DNA of 64,000 nucleotides from Candidatus Poribacteria bacterium (GTDB lineage Bacteria > Poribacteria > WGA-4E > WGA-3G). The translations under genes were made by a program, and so were the position numbers. Shown here in pieces: positions 26,087 to 35,255 of this stretch (the first letter of the stretch is position 1; each line of letters begins with the position of its first letter). The notes under the pieces were generated by a model that was not told the origin of the DNA, did no database searches, and worked only from the letters and a program-made list of their open reading frames with translations. The DNA is taken from the NCBI GenBank assembly GCA_022827625.1, contig JAJEIE010000009.1, positions 1 to 64,000 on the forward strand. The letters run 5' to 3'.

Positions 26087-26845
26087 ATGAAAACTTACCG
26101 CGCAAGCACGCTCCCTTTTTCACAATTCTCTTTGACGGAGTTCGTGGGTGAACTCCGTCAAGCAGGTGTATCTACTGTTGAACTCGCCCAAGTCCATTAT
26201 TCGGACGTGGAAGCCGAAACGATCGCCACACTTCGAGACGAGACTGGACTCCGTTTCACATCTATGCTGAGCACAGTCGGAGTTGACGCGCCAGACGGGC
26301 TTGAAGCACTAATTGAAATTCTCGACACTGCCCAGAGACTTTCGATCTCAACAGTCAGCATCGCGAGTGGTGGCAATGAAACCGCTACCGCTCGCGAGAT
26401 TGAAACAATTGTCGGTCATCTCAAAACAGTCACCGCAGAGGCAGCGGCTCGCAATCTGAGCCTTATCCTCTACGCCCACGAGGGGAGTCTCGCCTACAAC
26501 CTCGAACGCACGCAGCACATTCTCACTGCAATCCCCTCTGAGACTTTAGGCTTTTACTACAGTCCCTACCACTTCCATCGCGCCGGAGACGATCCGGTTG
26601 TCGCCTTACGCACCTTATCAGAGCGGCTCTCCAGTATCTACTTCAACTGTGGTGTCGATGCAAAGACTGGCAGCGAACCCTTCTGGGCACCAGAGATGGA
26701 TTTCCGCGGCATCTGTCAAGAGATAGAACGCATCGGCTACACCGGGGAGATTATGCTCATCTATCTGGGATTGCAAGCGGAGACACCGCAACCGATTATT
26801 GACGGGGTTTCAAAAGCGGGCGCGAAATTAGAAACCTATTTTTAG
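26087..26845 (+). CDS. Sugar phosphate isomerase/epimerase-like TIM-barrel protein
   Basis: 252 residues, same superfamily as the two genes upstream but more divergent. LPFSQFSLTEFVGELRQAGVSTVELAQVHY opens the barrel; ISTVSIASGG, LSLILYAHEGSLAYN (Glu), LGFYYSPYHFHRAGDDP (Asp/His region), SSIYFNCGVDAK and GEIMLIYLGLQ follow. The expected metal Asp and final Glu are not clearly conserved, so activity is less certain than for 25177-25953. Ribosome site is weak (CTGGAGTAG). Confidence 0.7.
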   Translation: MKTYRASTLPFSQFSLTEFVGELRQAGVSTVELAQVHYSDVEAETIATLRDETGLRFTSMLSTVGVDAPDGLEALIEILDTAQRLSISTVSIASGGNETATAREIETIVGHLKTVTAEAAARNLSLILYAHEGSLAYNLERTQHILTAIPSETLGFYYSPYHFHRAGDDPVVALRTLSERLSSIYFNCGVDAKTGSEPFWAPEMDFRGICQEIERIGYTGEIMLIYLGLQAETPQPIIDGVSKAGAKLETYF

Positions 26846-27200
26846 TTTAGGATACCTCGTTGTCCTATTTTGAGTGCCCTTTGTTTCTCTAAATTTTTTC
26901 AGGACATTCCCATAATCACTCTCGTTTCTCGAAAAAATTCTTTCGAGAACGTCCTAAAATGCCGTTCAGAGATCGATCTCTCCTGTATATGCACTTCCAG
27001 ACCACTTAATCGTCGGTTTAGCATACCTTCCAGACATGACCCCCACAGAATAATTTCTAAAAAATTCAGATTTCTTTCATTTTTTTTTAAATTATGCAGT
27101 TTTTTCCCTGCTAAAATTCGTCTTTAATATATAGAAGGGACGAACTATATTATACTGCTTAATTTTACGAGGCTCAGCACTTGGTTCAATCTCTTGGCAA
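26846..27200. other. AT-rich intergenic region, no gene supported
   Basis: About 355 bases, strongly AT-rich, with the pair TTTCTCGAAAAAATTC / TTTCGAGAA forming a small stem at about 26927-26950. An 85-codon frame here has no ribosome site and a low-complexity translation. It should contain the promoter of the sigma-fusion gene, but no convincing -35 was found next to the TATACT at 27151-27156. Confidence 0.5.
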
Positions 27201-29894
27201 ATGCGAACACATCCCAATCTGTTTATGAGGAGAAACCTTTTGGAAAGAGAAGATGACGTTCAACTGATTCATAGGGTTTTATCAGGCGACGACGCGGCGT
27301 TTGATATCTTAGTGGAAAGGTATCAAAAAAGCGTTCACGCCCTTGTGTGGCGGAAGATCGGCGACTTTCACCATGCCGAAGAGATTACGCAAGACGCCTT
27401 CCTCCAAGCATACACAAAACTTTCAACACTCAAAAATCCCCACCAATTTGCGGGATGGTTGTACGTCATTGCAAATCGACGCTGCATTGATTGGATGCGA
27501 AAACAAAAACCTGCAATGCAATCGTTGGAGAACACTCCCATGGAAGAAATTGAGGAACTCTCTTATAGCCATTACGTATCGGAACAACAGCGGATAAGGA
27601 GAACTGAACGCCGCCATGAAATCGTCAAAAAACTTCTTGAAAAACTGCCAGAGAGTGAACGCACAGTTGTAACCCTCTACTACCTCGGCGAAATGACGAC
27701 AAAGGAGATTGGCAAGTTCTTAGGGGTCTCTGCAAAGACGATTGGCAGTCGGCTGACGCGAGCACGAAAGCGTTTAAAGCAGAAAGAAGATCTCTTCGTC
27801 CAAGAGTTTTTTGGCGGGGTACAGTTATCAACGAATTTAAAACAGAACATCATGCGGCAAGTTGCTGACATTAACCCGACCTCAATCCCAGTTGGGAAAC
27901 CCTTGCTGCCATGGATTGCTTTGGGAACTACTGGGCTTTTGGTCATATTGATGCTAAGTGTGAGCAATCAATACCTGGCGCGTTTTCAGAAACCTTATAG
28001 TTTCGAGGCAGTATCGGAACCAACCATCGAAATTATCGAAGCACCGATTGTCCTTGATATCGATGCAAAACCGGCGCTGCGAAATCAAGTTGGACGGACT
28101 GATATTCCTAATAAAAGCAGCAGTGCCAACTTACAAACCTCCGAAAGAGACGCAACCCCGAACACCGCAGCGGATTCACGCAGACTTTCTGGGACACAAT
28201 GGATGCCGGACACCGCGCTCCGACAAGCGATCCGAGAAACACTGAAAATTCCAGCACACCTCCCGATGACACCCGCGGATCTTCAACGCTTAACAGTCCT
28301 TGACGTGCGAGAGAAAGGGATCGTCGATCTTACAGGTTTAGAGCATGCGACTCATTTGCGCACACTTGTTCTGATTGAAAACAAGATTCACGATATATCG
28401 CCTTTGTCCGGTCTGACCCAACTCAGCTTTCTTGATTTGGGAGGCAACGAGATTTCAGACCTACGCCCGCTCGCAGCACTCACCCTTTTAGACGACTTAC
28501 GAATTTGGAGGAACCAAATAGAAGATATTTCACCGCTCGCTGAGTTAGCCAATCTCAAAAGTTTGTTGATAGAGAATAATGACATTAAGGATTTTTCACC
28601 CCTCGATGAACTGACTCAGTTAGAAGTGCTACACAGGCACGGCAATTTCCGGGTCTGTGACGATATATCACGGGTTGCAGTAGCACCTCGTATTAAAGAT
28701 AGAGCGTACCCTTCGATCTTTTCAGCGTGGTATTCCGATATTCCTAACTTACCAAATTTATCTGCCGACGAGACAATCATATATCACGATCTGTCTTGGG
28801 GTGGACTGGGGTTTGAACTGCAGTGGCATCCTACACCTGAAGGACTTCGACTCTTCGGTAGAATAGACGATGCGCACTGGAAAAGACAATATCTGCTTTC
28901 AAAAAATCCTAACTTCCTAAGACTTGTGAGTCTTGGCTATACCGATGCCCATCTTGGGGATTATCCTGAAGATTGGCCGTATTGGATAAGAGATGAAAAC
29001 GGCAATCGAATTCAAGCTTACGCTGGGGCTTCAGCCTTCCTGATAGACTTCACACAGCCAGCCGTACAGGACACCCTCATTCAGAAAGCTATTGCCGTCG
29101 CTAAATGTGGTCTCTACGACGGTATCTTTCTGGATGGGTGGCAGGAAAACACGACTACGCTTGAGAACAATAAAGGGGTCCATTATCGAAGTGTTGAAGC
29201 CGAACGGTCGGCGAGAGTCTCTATGGTGCGTCGTATTCGTGAGGCTGCTGATGACGATTTCCTGATTATTGCCAATACCGGACGGAGTAAAGCTCCACTT
29301 TCTGCCCCCTACGTCAACGGGACATTCATGGAAACTATGCCGGACGAACGCGATACGGGTTACACGCACGATGGACTCCGAGAGATTGAAAGCACCTTGT
29401 TATGGTCAGAGCAGAACTTCCGCGAACCGCAAATAAACGCGCTTGAAGGTACGGGAATACCGATTGAGCCGCCGGATTCCCCGCGTAACCAGCAAATGAT
29501 GCGCGTTATTACGACTTTGAGCCTCACACATTCAGATGGCTACGCCTGCTACGTCATCGGCATACGGGGCATAACGCATGAACATGAATACGAGCTTTTG
29601 CCCGGACATAAGATAGACCACACAGAAAGTAAATCGCACCATCATAACCACGAACACTACTGGTATGACTTCTGGGATGCCGACCTCGGTCAACCTATCG
29701 GCGAGAAATCGCAGTTGTATCAAAACCGAGAAGGCTTATTTATCCGTGCGTTCACCAACGGTTGGGCGGTCTACAATCGTAGTGGAAAGGAACAGAAAAT
29801 TCGTTTACCGGAACAAGCATCCGCAGTTGCAAGCGGAACGACTGGTCTTAATCACACTATCTCTGATTTAGATGGTGAAATTTATCTGAAGTAA
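27201..29894 (+). CDS. ECF sigma factor fused to membrane helix, LRR and GHL15-like glycosidase domain
   Basis: 897 residues. Residues 20-100 are sigma region 2 (DDAAFDILVERYQKSVHALVWRK, EEITQDAFLQAYTKL, FAGWLYVIANRRCIDWMRK). Residues 140-195 are region 4, with a helix-turn-helix (LPESERTVVTLYYLGEMTTKEIGKFLGVSAKTIGSRLTRARKRLK). A single hydrophobic helix follows at 236-254, then a linker, leucine-rich repeats of the DISPL/LxxLxL type at 335-480, and a long domain at 500-830 resembling the putative glycosidase family GHL15 (GLYDGIFLDGWQEN, FLIIANTGRSKAP). The start may instead be TTG at 27240, which has GAGGAGA 6 bases upstream. I infer a membrane-tethered sigma factor whose outer part senses or cuts carbohydrate; release from the membrane would be needed to reach the core polymerase. 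The LRR module resembles that of the next gene, 14 bases downstream. Confidence 0.85.
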   Translation: MRTHPNLFMRRNLLEREDDVQLIHRVLSGDDAAFDILVERYQKSVHALVWRKIGDFHHAEEITQDAFLQAYTKLSTLKNPHQFAGWLYVIANRRCIDWMRKQKPAMQSLENTPMEEIEELSYSHYVSEQQRIRRTERRHEIVKKLLEKLPESERTVVTLYYLGEMTTKEIGKFLGVSAKTIGSRLTRARKRLKQKEDLFVQEFFGGVQLSTNLKQNIMRQVADINPTSIPVGKPLLPWIALGTTGLLVILMLSVSNQYLARFQKPYSFEAVSEPTIEIIEAPIVLDIDAKPALRNQVGRTDIPNKSSSANLQTSERDATPNTAADSRRLSGTQWMPDTALRQAIRETLKIPAHLPMTPADLQRLTVLDVREKGIVDLTGLEHATHLRTLVLIENKIHDISPLSGLTQLSFLDLGGNEISDLRPLAALTLLDDLRIWRNQIEDISPLAELANLKSLLIENNDIKDFSPLDELTQLEVLHRHGNFRVCDDISRVAVAPRIKDRAYPSIFSAWYSDIPNLPNLSADETIIYHDLSWGGLGFELQWHPTPEGLRLFGRIDDAHWKRQYLLSKNPNFLRLVSLGYTDAHLGDYPEDWPYWIRDENGNRIQAYAGASAFLIDFTQPAVQDTLIQKAIAVAKCGLYDGIFLDGWQENTTTLENNKGVHYRSVEAERSARVSMVRRIREAADDDFLIIANTGRSKAPLSAPYVNGTFMETMPDERDTGYTHDGLREIESTLLWSEQNFREPQINALEGTGIPIEPPDSPRNQQMMRVITTLSLTHSDGYACYVIGIRGITHEHEYELLPGHKIDHTESKSHHHNHEHYWYDFWDADLGQPIGEKSQLYQNREGLFIRAFTNGWAVYNRSGKEQKIRLPEQASAVASGTTGLNHTISDLDGEIYLK

Positions 29895-29908
29895 AAGGAG
29901 AAAAACAC

Positions 29909-32404
29909 ATGAAAAACTGGAAAATATTTACGACTTCCATTCTTCTATTGACTATTATTTTTAGCAATTTTCACAGTGCTAATGCGCAAGAGAACCTCGC
30001 ACAGCAGGCTTATGCTATTTTTGAGCAAAGCTGCCTCAACTGCCACGGTGAACACGGCGCATTTACGGAGGAAATCATCATTGAGCACACAGCACTCATA
30101 GAAACCGGTGCCGTTGTTCCGGGAAAACCCATTGAATCCGAACTCTATCGGAGACTCCTTACAAACGATCCTGCGAAACGGATGCCACTGGGGCAACCCC
30201 AACTTCCACCGGATGTAATCCTAACGATTGGTAATTGGATTCAAGCAGACGCGCCGAATTGGGAAGACACCGCCGAGACGGACGGTGCCTTCATTACACC
30301 CACAGAAATGCTTGAGACGATTGAGAACCACATCAACTCGCTCTCGCCGTTTGACCGTGCCTTCGCACGTTATTTTTCACTCACACATCTCTACAACGCT
30401 GGCGAGACGACTGAGGCACTCCACGCTTATCAACGCGCCCTCTCGAAACTCGTCAATAGCCTCTCCTGGGGACGTAATGTTATTCAGCCCCGACCCATTG
30501 ATACAGAAGAAACAATCTTCTATATCGATCTCCGTGACTATGAATGGGAAATCGGAACCAACAGATGGACCCTGATTGAGACAGAATATCCTTATGAGAT
30601 TGCGTTCAACGCCCCAACGCAAACAGCACTCCGTGAAAAACTGACCAACCTGCAGGAAAAAATGAAGTGCGACGTCCCGTTTGTTCACGTCGATTGGTTC
30701 ATCGCAACAGCCGCCTTGCCGCCGCTCTACCACGACATCTTGGACCTGCCAGAAACCGATGCGGCGTTAGAGACACGCCTTGAGGTGAATGTCGTCGAAA
30801 ATATTCGCAACGCAGCGGGGAAGCGCGTCTGGCGTGCGGGTTTCAATGATTCGGGTGTTTCAAATCATAATCGCGTTGTGGAACGTCATGAATCGCGATA
30901 CGGTGCGTATTGGAAAAGCTACGACTTTGCGGGAAGTGTCGGGACACAGAATATCTTTACACACCCCCTCTCTTTCACACCCGATGGCGGTGAGATTATC
31001 TTCAACCTGCCGAACGGTTTGCAGGCATACTACCTCGCAGATGCCGGTGGCAGACGGCTTGATGAAGCCCCAATACAGATCGTTTCCAATCCTGCAGCCA
31101 GTGATCCAACTGTGCGTAATGGACTCTCGTGTATCGGATGTCACACTGAAGGGATGAAAGATTTTCAAGATACGGTTCGTGCTGTTATTCAACGGAACGC
31201 GAATCCGCCTTTTAACAAGGAAAGAGCCTTACAGCTGTATACTGATAAAGCCACAATGGATCGGTTGGTGAGCGAAGATACCGCCCGTTATCGTCAGGCA
31301 CTTGAGGCGACAGGCGGCGTATTCGGCGGCATTGAACCGGTTCAACGGTTCCACGAGGCGTTCCAGAGACCGCTTGATGCGGCGCACGCTGCCGCAGCGG
31401 TCGGTTTGGAAACCGAGACGTTTCTCCAAGAAATCCGTGAGAATGTGGGTTTGCAGAATTTAGGCTTACTGGTGTTAGAGAACGACACGATGAAACGGGA
31501 TACATGGACAAATCAGTTTAGTGAAGTCGTTTTTGCGCTGGATTTCCCACAGAAAAGTGCTGTAACACCAATTGATCCTCAGACGGAACGCATCCCTGGG
31601 GCATCTGTCTACATCCCCGACCCGAATTTGCGTGCGTTCATTGAAGAAAAACTCGGAAAAACACCAAACACCCCAATCACAATGGAAGAGATGACAACGT
31701 TACATCGGATTTCTTCTGAAGACAAAGGCATCCGCGATTTGACGGGACTTGAGTTTGCAACAAATTTGGAATGGTTAAAAATTCAAGGGAACCAAATATC
31801 TGACATAACCCCCCTGAAGGGATTAACAAAACTGGATCTCTTAGATATCAGTGCCAATGAAATAATTGACTTATCCCCACTGGCGGGATTAAAAAATCTT
31901 AGACATGTAAAGGTTAGCCATAACAACATATCAGATCTCTCACCTATGGCAGGTTTATCGAACCTGAGAAGGTTCGATTCTTGGGGGAATCCTTTATCCG
32001 ACTTATCGCCACTCGTAGGAGTCGAGGTCATAGATATTTGTGGTGGGGAGCCAGATATATCCACCCTAAAAGGCGCGAAAAATTTGAAAGAACTGTATCT
32101 TCTTGGGTGCCAGGTGTCGGATGTCTCACCTGTGGCGGAATTTACGGGGTTAACGCGCTTAGGTCTTCCAGGCAACCGCATATCGGATATATCACTCTTA
32201 GCAAAACTAACCAACCTGAAATGGTTAGAACTCACAGACAACAAAATATCCGACGTATCGCCTTTGGCACAGTTGAAAAACTTGACATGGCTGCACGTTG
32301 GCGGAAATCTGATAGCTGACTTTTCGCCTTTAGATGAATTACGTGAGAATATAAAACTCTTCTGGTCCAACAACCCCGCTTTCCCACAGGGGGTCCGAAA
32401 ATAG
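29909..32404 (+). CDS. Exported diheme cytochrome c / LRR protein, 5' part of frameshifted gene
   Basis: 831 residues to a premature stop. Signal peptide 1-26 (ILLLTIIFSNFHSANA). A heme motif C42-LNC-H46 lies in a planctomycete-type cytochrome c domain (GEHGAF, PGKPIESELYRRLL, RMPLG) and a second, C408-IGC-H412, lies in a later domain. From about 570 a cap (PDPNLRAFIEEKLGK) leads into LRRs with the repeated DLSPLAGLxNLxxLxLxxNxISD pattern up to about 825. The frame then ends FPQGVRK-stop; one extra G in the run at 32389-32393 would continue it as FPQGGPKIEGPWLWV into the next frame, so this and 32422-33957 are one gene of about 1,350 codons. ATG has AAAGGAGA upstream. It lies 14 bases after the sigma-fusion gene and is likely its cotranscribed partner. 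Confidence 0.8.
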   Translation: MKNWKIFTTSILLLTIIFSNFHSANAQENLAQQAYAIFEQSCLNCHGEHGAFTEEIIIEHTALIETGAVVPGKPIESELYRRLLTNDPAKRMPLGQPQLPPDVILTIGNWIQADAPNWEDTAETDGAFITPTEMLETIENHINSLSPFDRAFARYFSLTHLYNAGETTEALHAYQRALSKLVNSLSWGRNVIQPRPIDTEETIFYIDLRDYEWEIGTNRWTLIETEYPYEIAFNAPTQTALREKLTNLQEKMKCDVPFVHVDWFIATAALPPLYHDILDLPETDAALETRLEVNVVENIRNAAGKRVWRAGFNDSGVSNHNRVVERHESRYGAYWKSYDFAGSVGTQNIFTHPLSFTPDGGEIIFNLPNGLQAYYLADAGGRRLDEAPIQIVSNPAASDPTVRNGLSCIGCHTEGMKDFQDTVRAVIQRNANPPFNKERALQLYTDKATMDRLVSEDTARYRQALEATGGVFGGIEPVQRFHEAFQRPLDAAHAAAAVGLETETFLQEIRENVGLQNLGLLVLENDTMKRDTWTNQFSEVVFALDFPQKSAVTPIDPQTERIPGASVYIPDPNLRAFIEEKLGKTPNTPITMEEMTTLHRISSEDKGIRDLTGLEFATNLEWLKIQGNQISDITPLKGLTKLDLLDISANEIIDLSPLAGLKNLRHVKVSHNNISDLSPMAGLSNLRRFDSWGNPLSDLSPLVGVEVIDICGGEPDISTLKGAKNLKELYLLGCQVSDVSPVAEFTGLTRLGLPGNRISDISLLAKLTNLKWLELTDNKISDVSPLAQLKNLTWLHVGGNLIADFSPLDELRENIKLFWSNNPAFPQGVRK
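32389..32393 (+). other. Probable one-base deletion in a G run (frameshift site)
   Basis: Five G where six would keep one frame open from 29909 to 33957. Past this point the +1-base frame reads GPKIEGPWLWVFLPE without interruption, directly joined to the PA14-like region. No slippery heptamer fits both decoding sites, so a mutation or sequencing error is more likely than programmed frameshifting. Confidence 0.75.
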
Positions 32405-32421
32405 AAGGTCCCTGGTTATGG

Positions 32422-33957
32422 GTGTTTCTGCCGGAGATGGAGATGGAGGGCCGATTTGAGGACAAGGTAGATCTGCTCGCGGAAGTGAGTGGCGGCGCGG
32501 TGACAGAAGTAAAAGTTTCGACCAACGGCGCAGTCGAAGGCAACCCTGTTGGAGATAACGTCTGGTATGCTGACAAAATACCATCTACGGGGCGGAATAA
32601 CATTGCGGAAGTGCTAACAGAGGAGGTATTAGCTGGTCCCTTTGTGCCCGGCGTTATTTATGGATGTGTTGTTCTGTATGCACCCCGGCAACAAGAGGTA
32701 ACGCTGTTTGCGGGTAGCGACGCTGGCAGTAAAGTGTGGCTCAACGGCACTTTGGTTCATGCGGAAATTCAAGGGACACGCGGTGCGGACTACCAACATT
32801 TTGCTCCTGTTACGCTCAAGGAAGGCGTAAATGTCTTGTTGGTGGCAACAAGAACGGGGGGTAACGGTTTTTGGGGGTTTGACCCTGAGGCGGAGTATAC
32901 GGTGTTAAACCCGCGTGTCGGATACGCTTTTTCCCAACCTATCATTGATGCCGGCGATACGTTTACGCTTGAAATTAGGGCAGAAGATATCTACAATTTA
33001 GCGGGTTGGCAATTTGATACTGCTTTTGATCCGACAGTGCTTGAAGCGGTTGAAGTCAACGAGGGCGATTTCCTGAAAACAGGCGGCGGAACGACCTTCT
33101 TCCAGGAAGGTAGGATTGATAACGCGACCGGCAAAATCACCAAACTCAGTTCAGCAAGACTCAGTGAAGACGGGGTCAGCGGCAGCGGCACCCTGTTGTC
33201 AGTGAGGTTCACAGCAAAAGCAGCTGGACAGACGCAATTGAGACTCGAGAACTTTCAACTCGCTGCTGCCACCGGGACACCCATCACTGCAGGACCGCAT
33301 GAGATCGCCATTACTATAGAGGGAGAACAGGCCACGGGAGACGTGAATCGGGATGGACAGGTGAGTATTCTCGATATGGTGCTTGTTGCCAGAGAAATCG
33401 GAAAAACCGTATCTGCCCACTCGGCAGTTGATGTAAACAGTGATGGTGTTATCAGTATCTTAGATATCATCATTGTCGCATCACATTTAGGCGAGTCGAC
33501 CGACGCAGCTGCACCTTCAGTTTTTGATCTCGACAGTATACACGGATTGGATTCTGCAACGATACAGGCATGGATAGCACAAGCGGAACTCGAAAATGAT
33601 GGCTCTATCACCTTCCAACGCGGCATTGCGAACCTCCAACGCCTCTTAGCCTCGCTCATCCCGAAAAAAACAGTGTTACTTGCCAATTATCCCAACCCGT
33701 TCAACCCAGAGACATGGATTCCCTATCACTTAGCAAATCCGAGTGATGTGCAGATTACCATCTATGACGCACGCGGCAGCATCGTCTGCCAACTGGATCT
33801 CGGTCATCAACGGGAAGGCTACTATACCAGTAGGAGTCGTGCAGTGTACTGGGACGGCAGAAATGAGGTTGGTGAACGCGTCGCAAGCGGTATCTATTTC
33901 TACCAACTCCAAGCGGACAATGTGTCCTTCCTGCGTAAGATGGTAATCCTCAAGTAA
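32422..33957 (+). CDS. PA14-like/cohesin/dockerin/T9SS-sorting part of the frameshifted gene
   Basis: 511 codons with no signal peptide and no ribosome site at its first ATG, as expected for the 3' half of a split gene. Order: a small lectin-like or PA14-like region (VVLYAPRQQEVTLFAGSDAGSKVWLNGTLV, about 80-155); a cohesin-like domain (IIDAGDTFTLEIRAEDIYNLAGWQFDTAFDPTVLEAVEV, about 175-300); a two-repeat type I dockerin with calcium loops GDVNRDGQVSILD and VDVNSDGVISILD (about 303-358); and a C-terminal FlgD-like sorting domain (LLANYPNPFNPETWIPYHL, YWDGRNEVGERVASGIYFYQL, about 418-511) of the type A kind recognised by type IX secretion. The combination points to a surface protein that can join a cohesin-dockerin network. 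Confidence 0.82.
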   Translation: MFLPEMEMEGRFEDKVDLLAEVSGGAVTEVKVSTNGAVEGNPVGDNVWYADKIPSTGRNNIAEVLTEEVLAGPFVPGVIYGCVVLYAPRQQEVTLFAGSDAGSKVWLNGTLVHAEIQGTRGADYQHFAPVTLKEGVNVLLVATRTGGNGFWGFDPEAEYTVLNPRVGYAFSQPIIDAGDTFTLEIRAEDIYNLAGWQFDTAFDPTVLEAVEVNEGDFLKTGGGTTFFQEGRIDNATGKITKLSSARLSEDGVSGSGTLLSVRFTAKAAGQTQLRLENFQLAAATGTPITAGPHEIAITIEGEQATGDVNRDGQVSILDMVLVAREIGKTVSAHSAVDVNSDGVISILDIIIVASHLGESTDAAAPSVFDLDSIHGLDSATIQAWIAQAELENDGSITFQRGIANLQRLLASLIPKKTVLLANYPNPFNPETWIPYHLANPSDVQITIYDARGSIVCQLDLGHQREGYYTSRSRAVYWDGRNEVGERVASGIYFYQLQADNVSFLRKMVILK

Positions 33958-33991
33958 TCAGCAGCTCAACGATGCCCAGCGAGGTTTCGCT

Positions 33992-35233
33992 TTACGAATC
34001 TTTTAAAGTACCCAATAGATCCGTTATCTCCGTGCGAATCTGTTCTTCAACCGATGGCTGCAATGCCAACCGATACGGACCGCTGAGCGCGTGGTTCCGC
34101 GGTCCCGCTTCATAACCTGCTCGCAATCCTAAATCGTAGGCTGCTTTGGTAGCAATATAAACCTCACTGCCGTTCGTATAGCCAAAAACGAACGTGTGCA
34201 AGAACGGCGATGTCTCGTCTACAAAGAGTTGGTACTCTGAGAAAAGTTCATGCGATACAGAGAGGAAGCAGAGTGCATCACCAACAGCAAACGCACTTAT
34301 TGGGAAGGGCAAGGTGCGTTTCTCGTCGCTCTCAGCGACCTCTAACAAGGCAACGTAGCGTTCATCATCAGGGAATTCTTCAATCAATTGCTTACATTCC
34401 GCAACCGATGGGGGATCTCGAAACGGCAAATTGACGAGTTTAGAACACACTTTAAGGGGTGCCGCGGGAATCTCTGTTGCTGTTTTTAACGCCTGATGTG
34501 TCGCAAAGGCGAGCGCGAATCCAGCCACATCGCAGGCACTGAAACCACCACGCAGTGGATACCCGTTGATATCCGCCGCGCACCCCTGCGCGAATAGCAA
34601 AACGCTTTCCGGTTTCAGATCCAAGAAATTGCGCAGATGTTCAACCGCATAACCTGGGAAATCCGCACCCATCTCCTCGCTCGACCAGTGAACAATCACC
34701 GGGTGCGCAGCGTGTGAAAACAACACAGCGATGATCTCGCCATTCGCATCGTAAGCACCTAACACATCAACCCACGGCACAACGGAACCCTCTGGGTTCG
34801 GTGCCATTGTAATATAACCTTCGGCATTCATTATGCGACGGTTGTAGCCAATCTGAACAGGCGCACGCCCCGACCGCAAGGTTGCGGGTTCGAGCGCATC
34901 TACCGCATCTTTCACCAACCCAGCAAGACACGTCGCCAACCACGCCTCGGACGCCTCCGTTATCCACCGTCCATCAACACCCGGAGCGTTATGCGTATGG
35001 CTGCAGTTAATCACGACGTGTGCTGGCGGTATACCGGTAGCATGCTGAATCGCATCAAGCAGCACTCTGTTGTAGTGGAGCGGAAACTGTCCGAAATCTG
35101 CTGTCACGATAGCGAGTTGTTTTTTGCTATCAGCAAGCACCAAGGCCCGGGCATACAACTCAGCATAAACGTCAGGTTTATCTTTTATCGCCGTAATAGG
35201 CGTTTCCGCTGCCCCTGCCATGAGGGTACGCAT
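33992..35233 (-). CDS. Neutral/alkaline ceramidase-like N-terminal domain protein
   Basis: 413 residues; ATG preceded by CAGGAGGCAC. The start MAGAAETPITAIKDKPDVYAELYARALVLADS and INCSHTHNAPG match the zinc-containing N-terminal domain of neutral ceramidases, as do VLFSHAAHPVIVHW and GCAADINGYPLRGGFSACD. No signal peptide, and shorter than full ceramidases (about 650), so it is probably the catalytic domain alone acting on an unknown amide. It follows the luciferase-like gene by 22 bases on the same strand and is likely in an operon with it. Confidence 0.75.
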   Translation of the reverse strand: MRTLMAGAAETPITAIKDKPDVYAELYARALVLADSKKQLAIVTADFGQFPLHYNRVLLDAIQHATGIPPAHVVINCSHTHNAPGVDGRWITEASEAWLATCLAGLVKDAVDALEPATLRSGRAPVQIGYNRRIMNAEGYITMAPNPEGSVVPWVDVLGAYDANGEIIAVLFSHAAHPVIVHWSSEEMGADFPGYAVEHLRNFLDLKPESVLLFAQGCAADINGYPLRGGFSACDVAGFALAFATHQALKTATEIPAAPLKVCSKLVNLPFRDPPSVAECKQLIEEFPDDERYVALLEVAESDEKRTLPFPISAFAVGDALCFLSVSHELFSEYQLFVDETSPFLHTFVFGYTNGSEVYIATKAAYDLGLRAGYEAGPRNHALSGPYRLALQPSVEEQIRTEITDLLGTLKDS

Positions 35234-35255
35234 AAGGTGCCTCCTGAGACTGCCA

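Noticed and set aside
26870-27127. 85-codon open frame downstream of the third isomerase
   Set aside because: No ribosome site, strongly AT-rich, low-complexity translation with runs of Phe and Ser; fits a random frame in AT-rich DNA.
27139-27156. Shared ACGAACTATATTA string with 58620-58632 as a regulatory motif
   Set aside because: Thirteen AT-rich bases in two AT-rich gaps with nothing else in common; chance is enough to explain it.
32385-32410. Programmed -1 ribosomal frameshift
   Set aside because: No slippery heptamer in frame allows both tRNAs to re-pair and no obvious stimulatory stem; a lost base in a G run explains it more simply.
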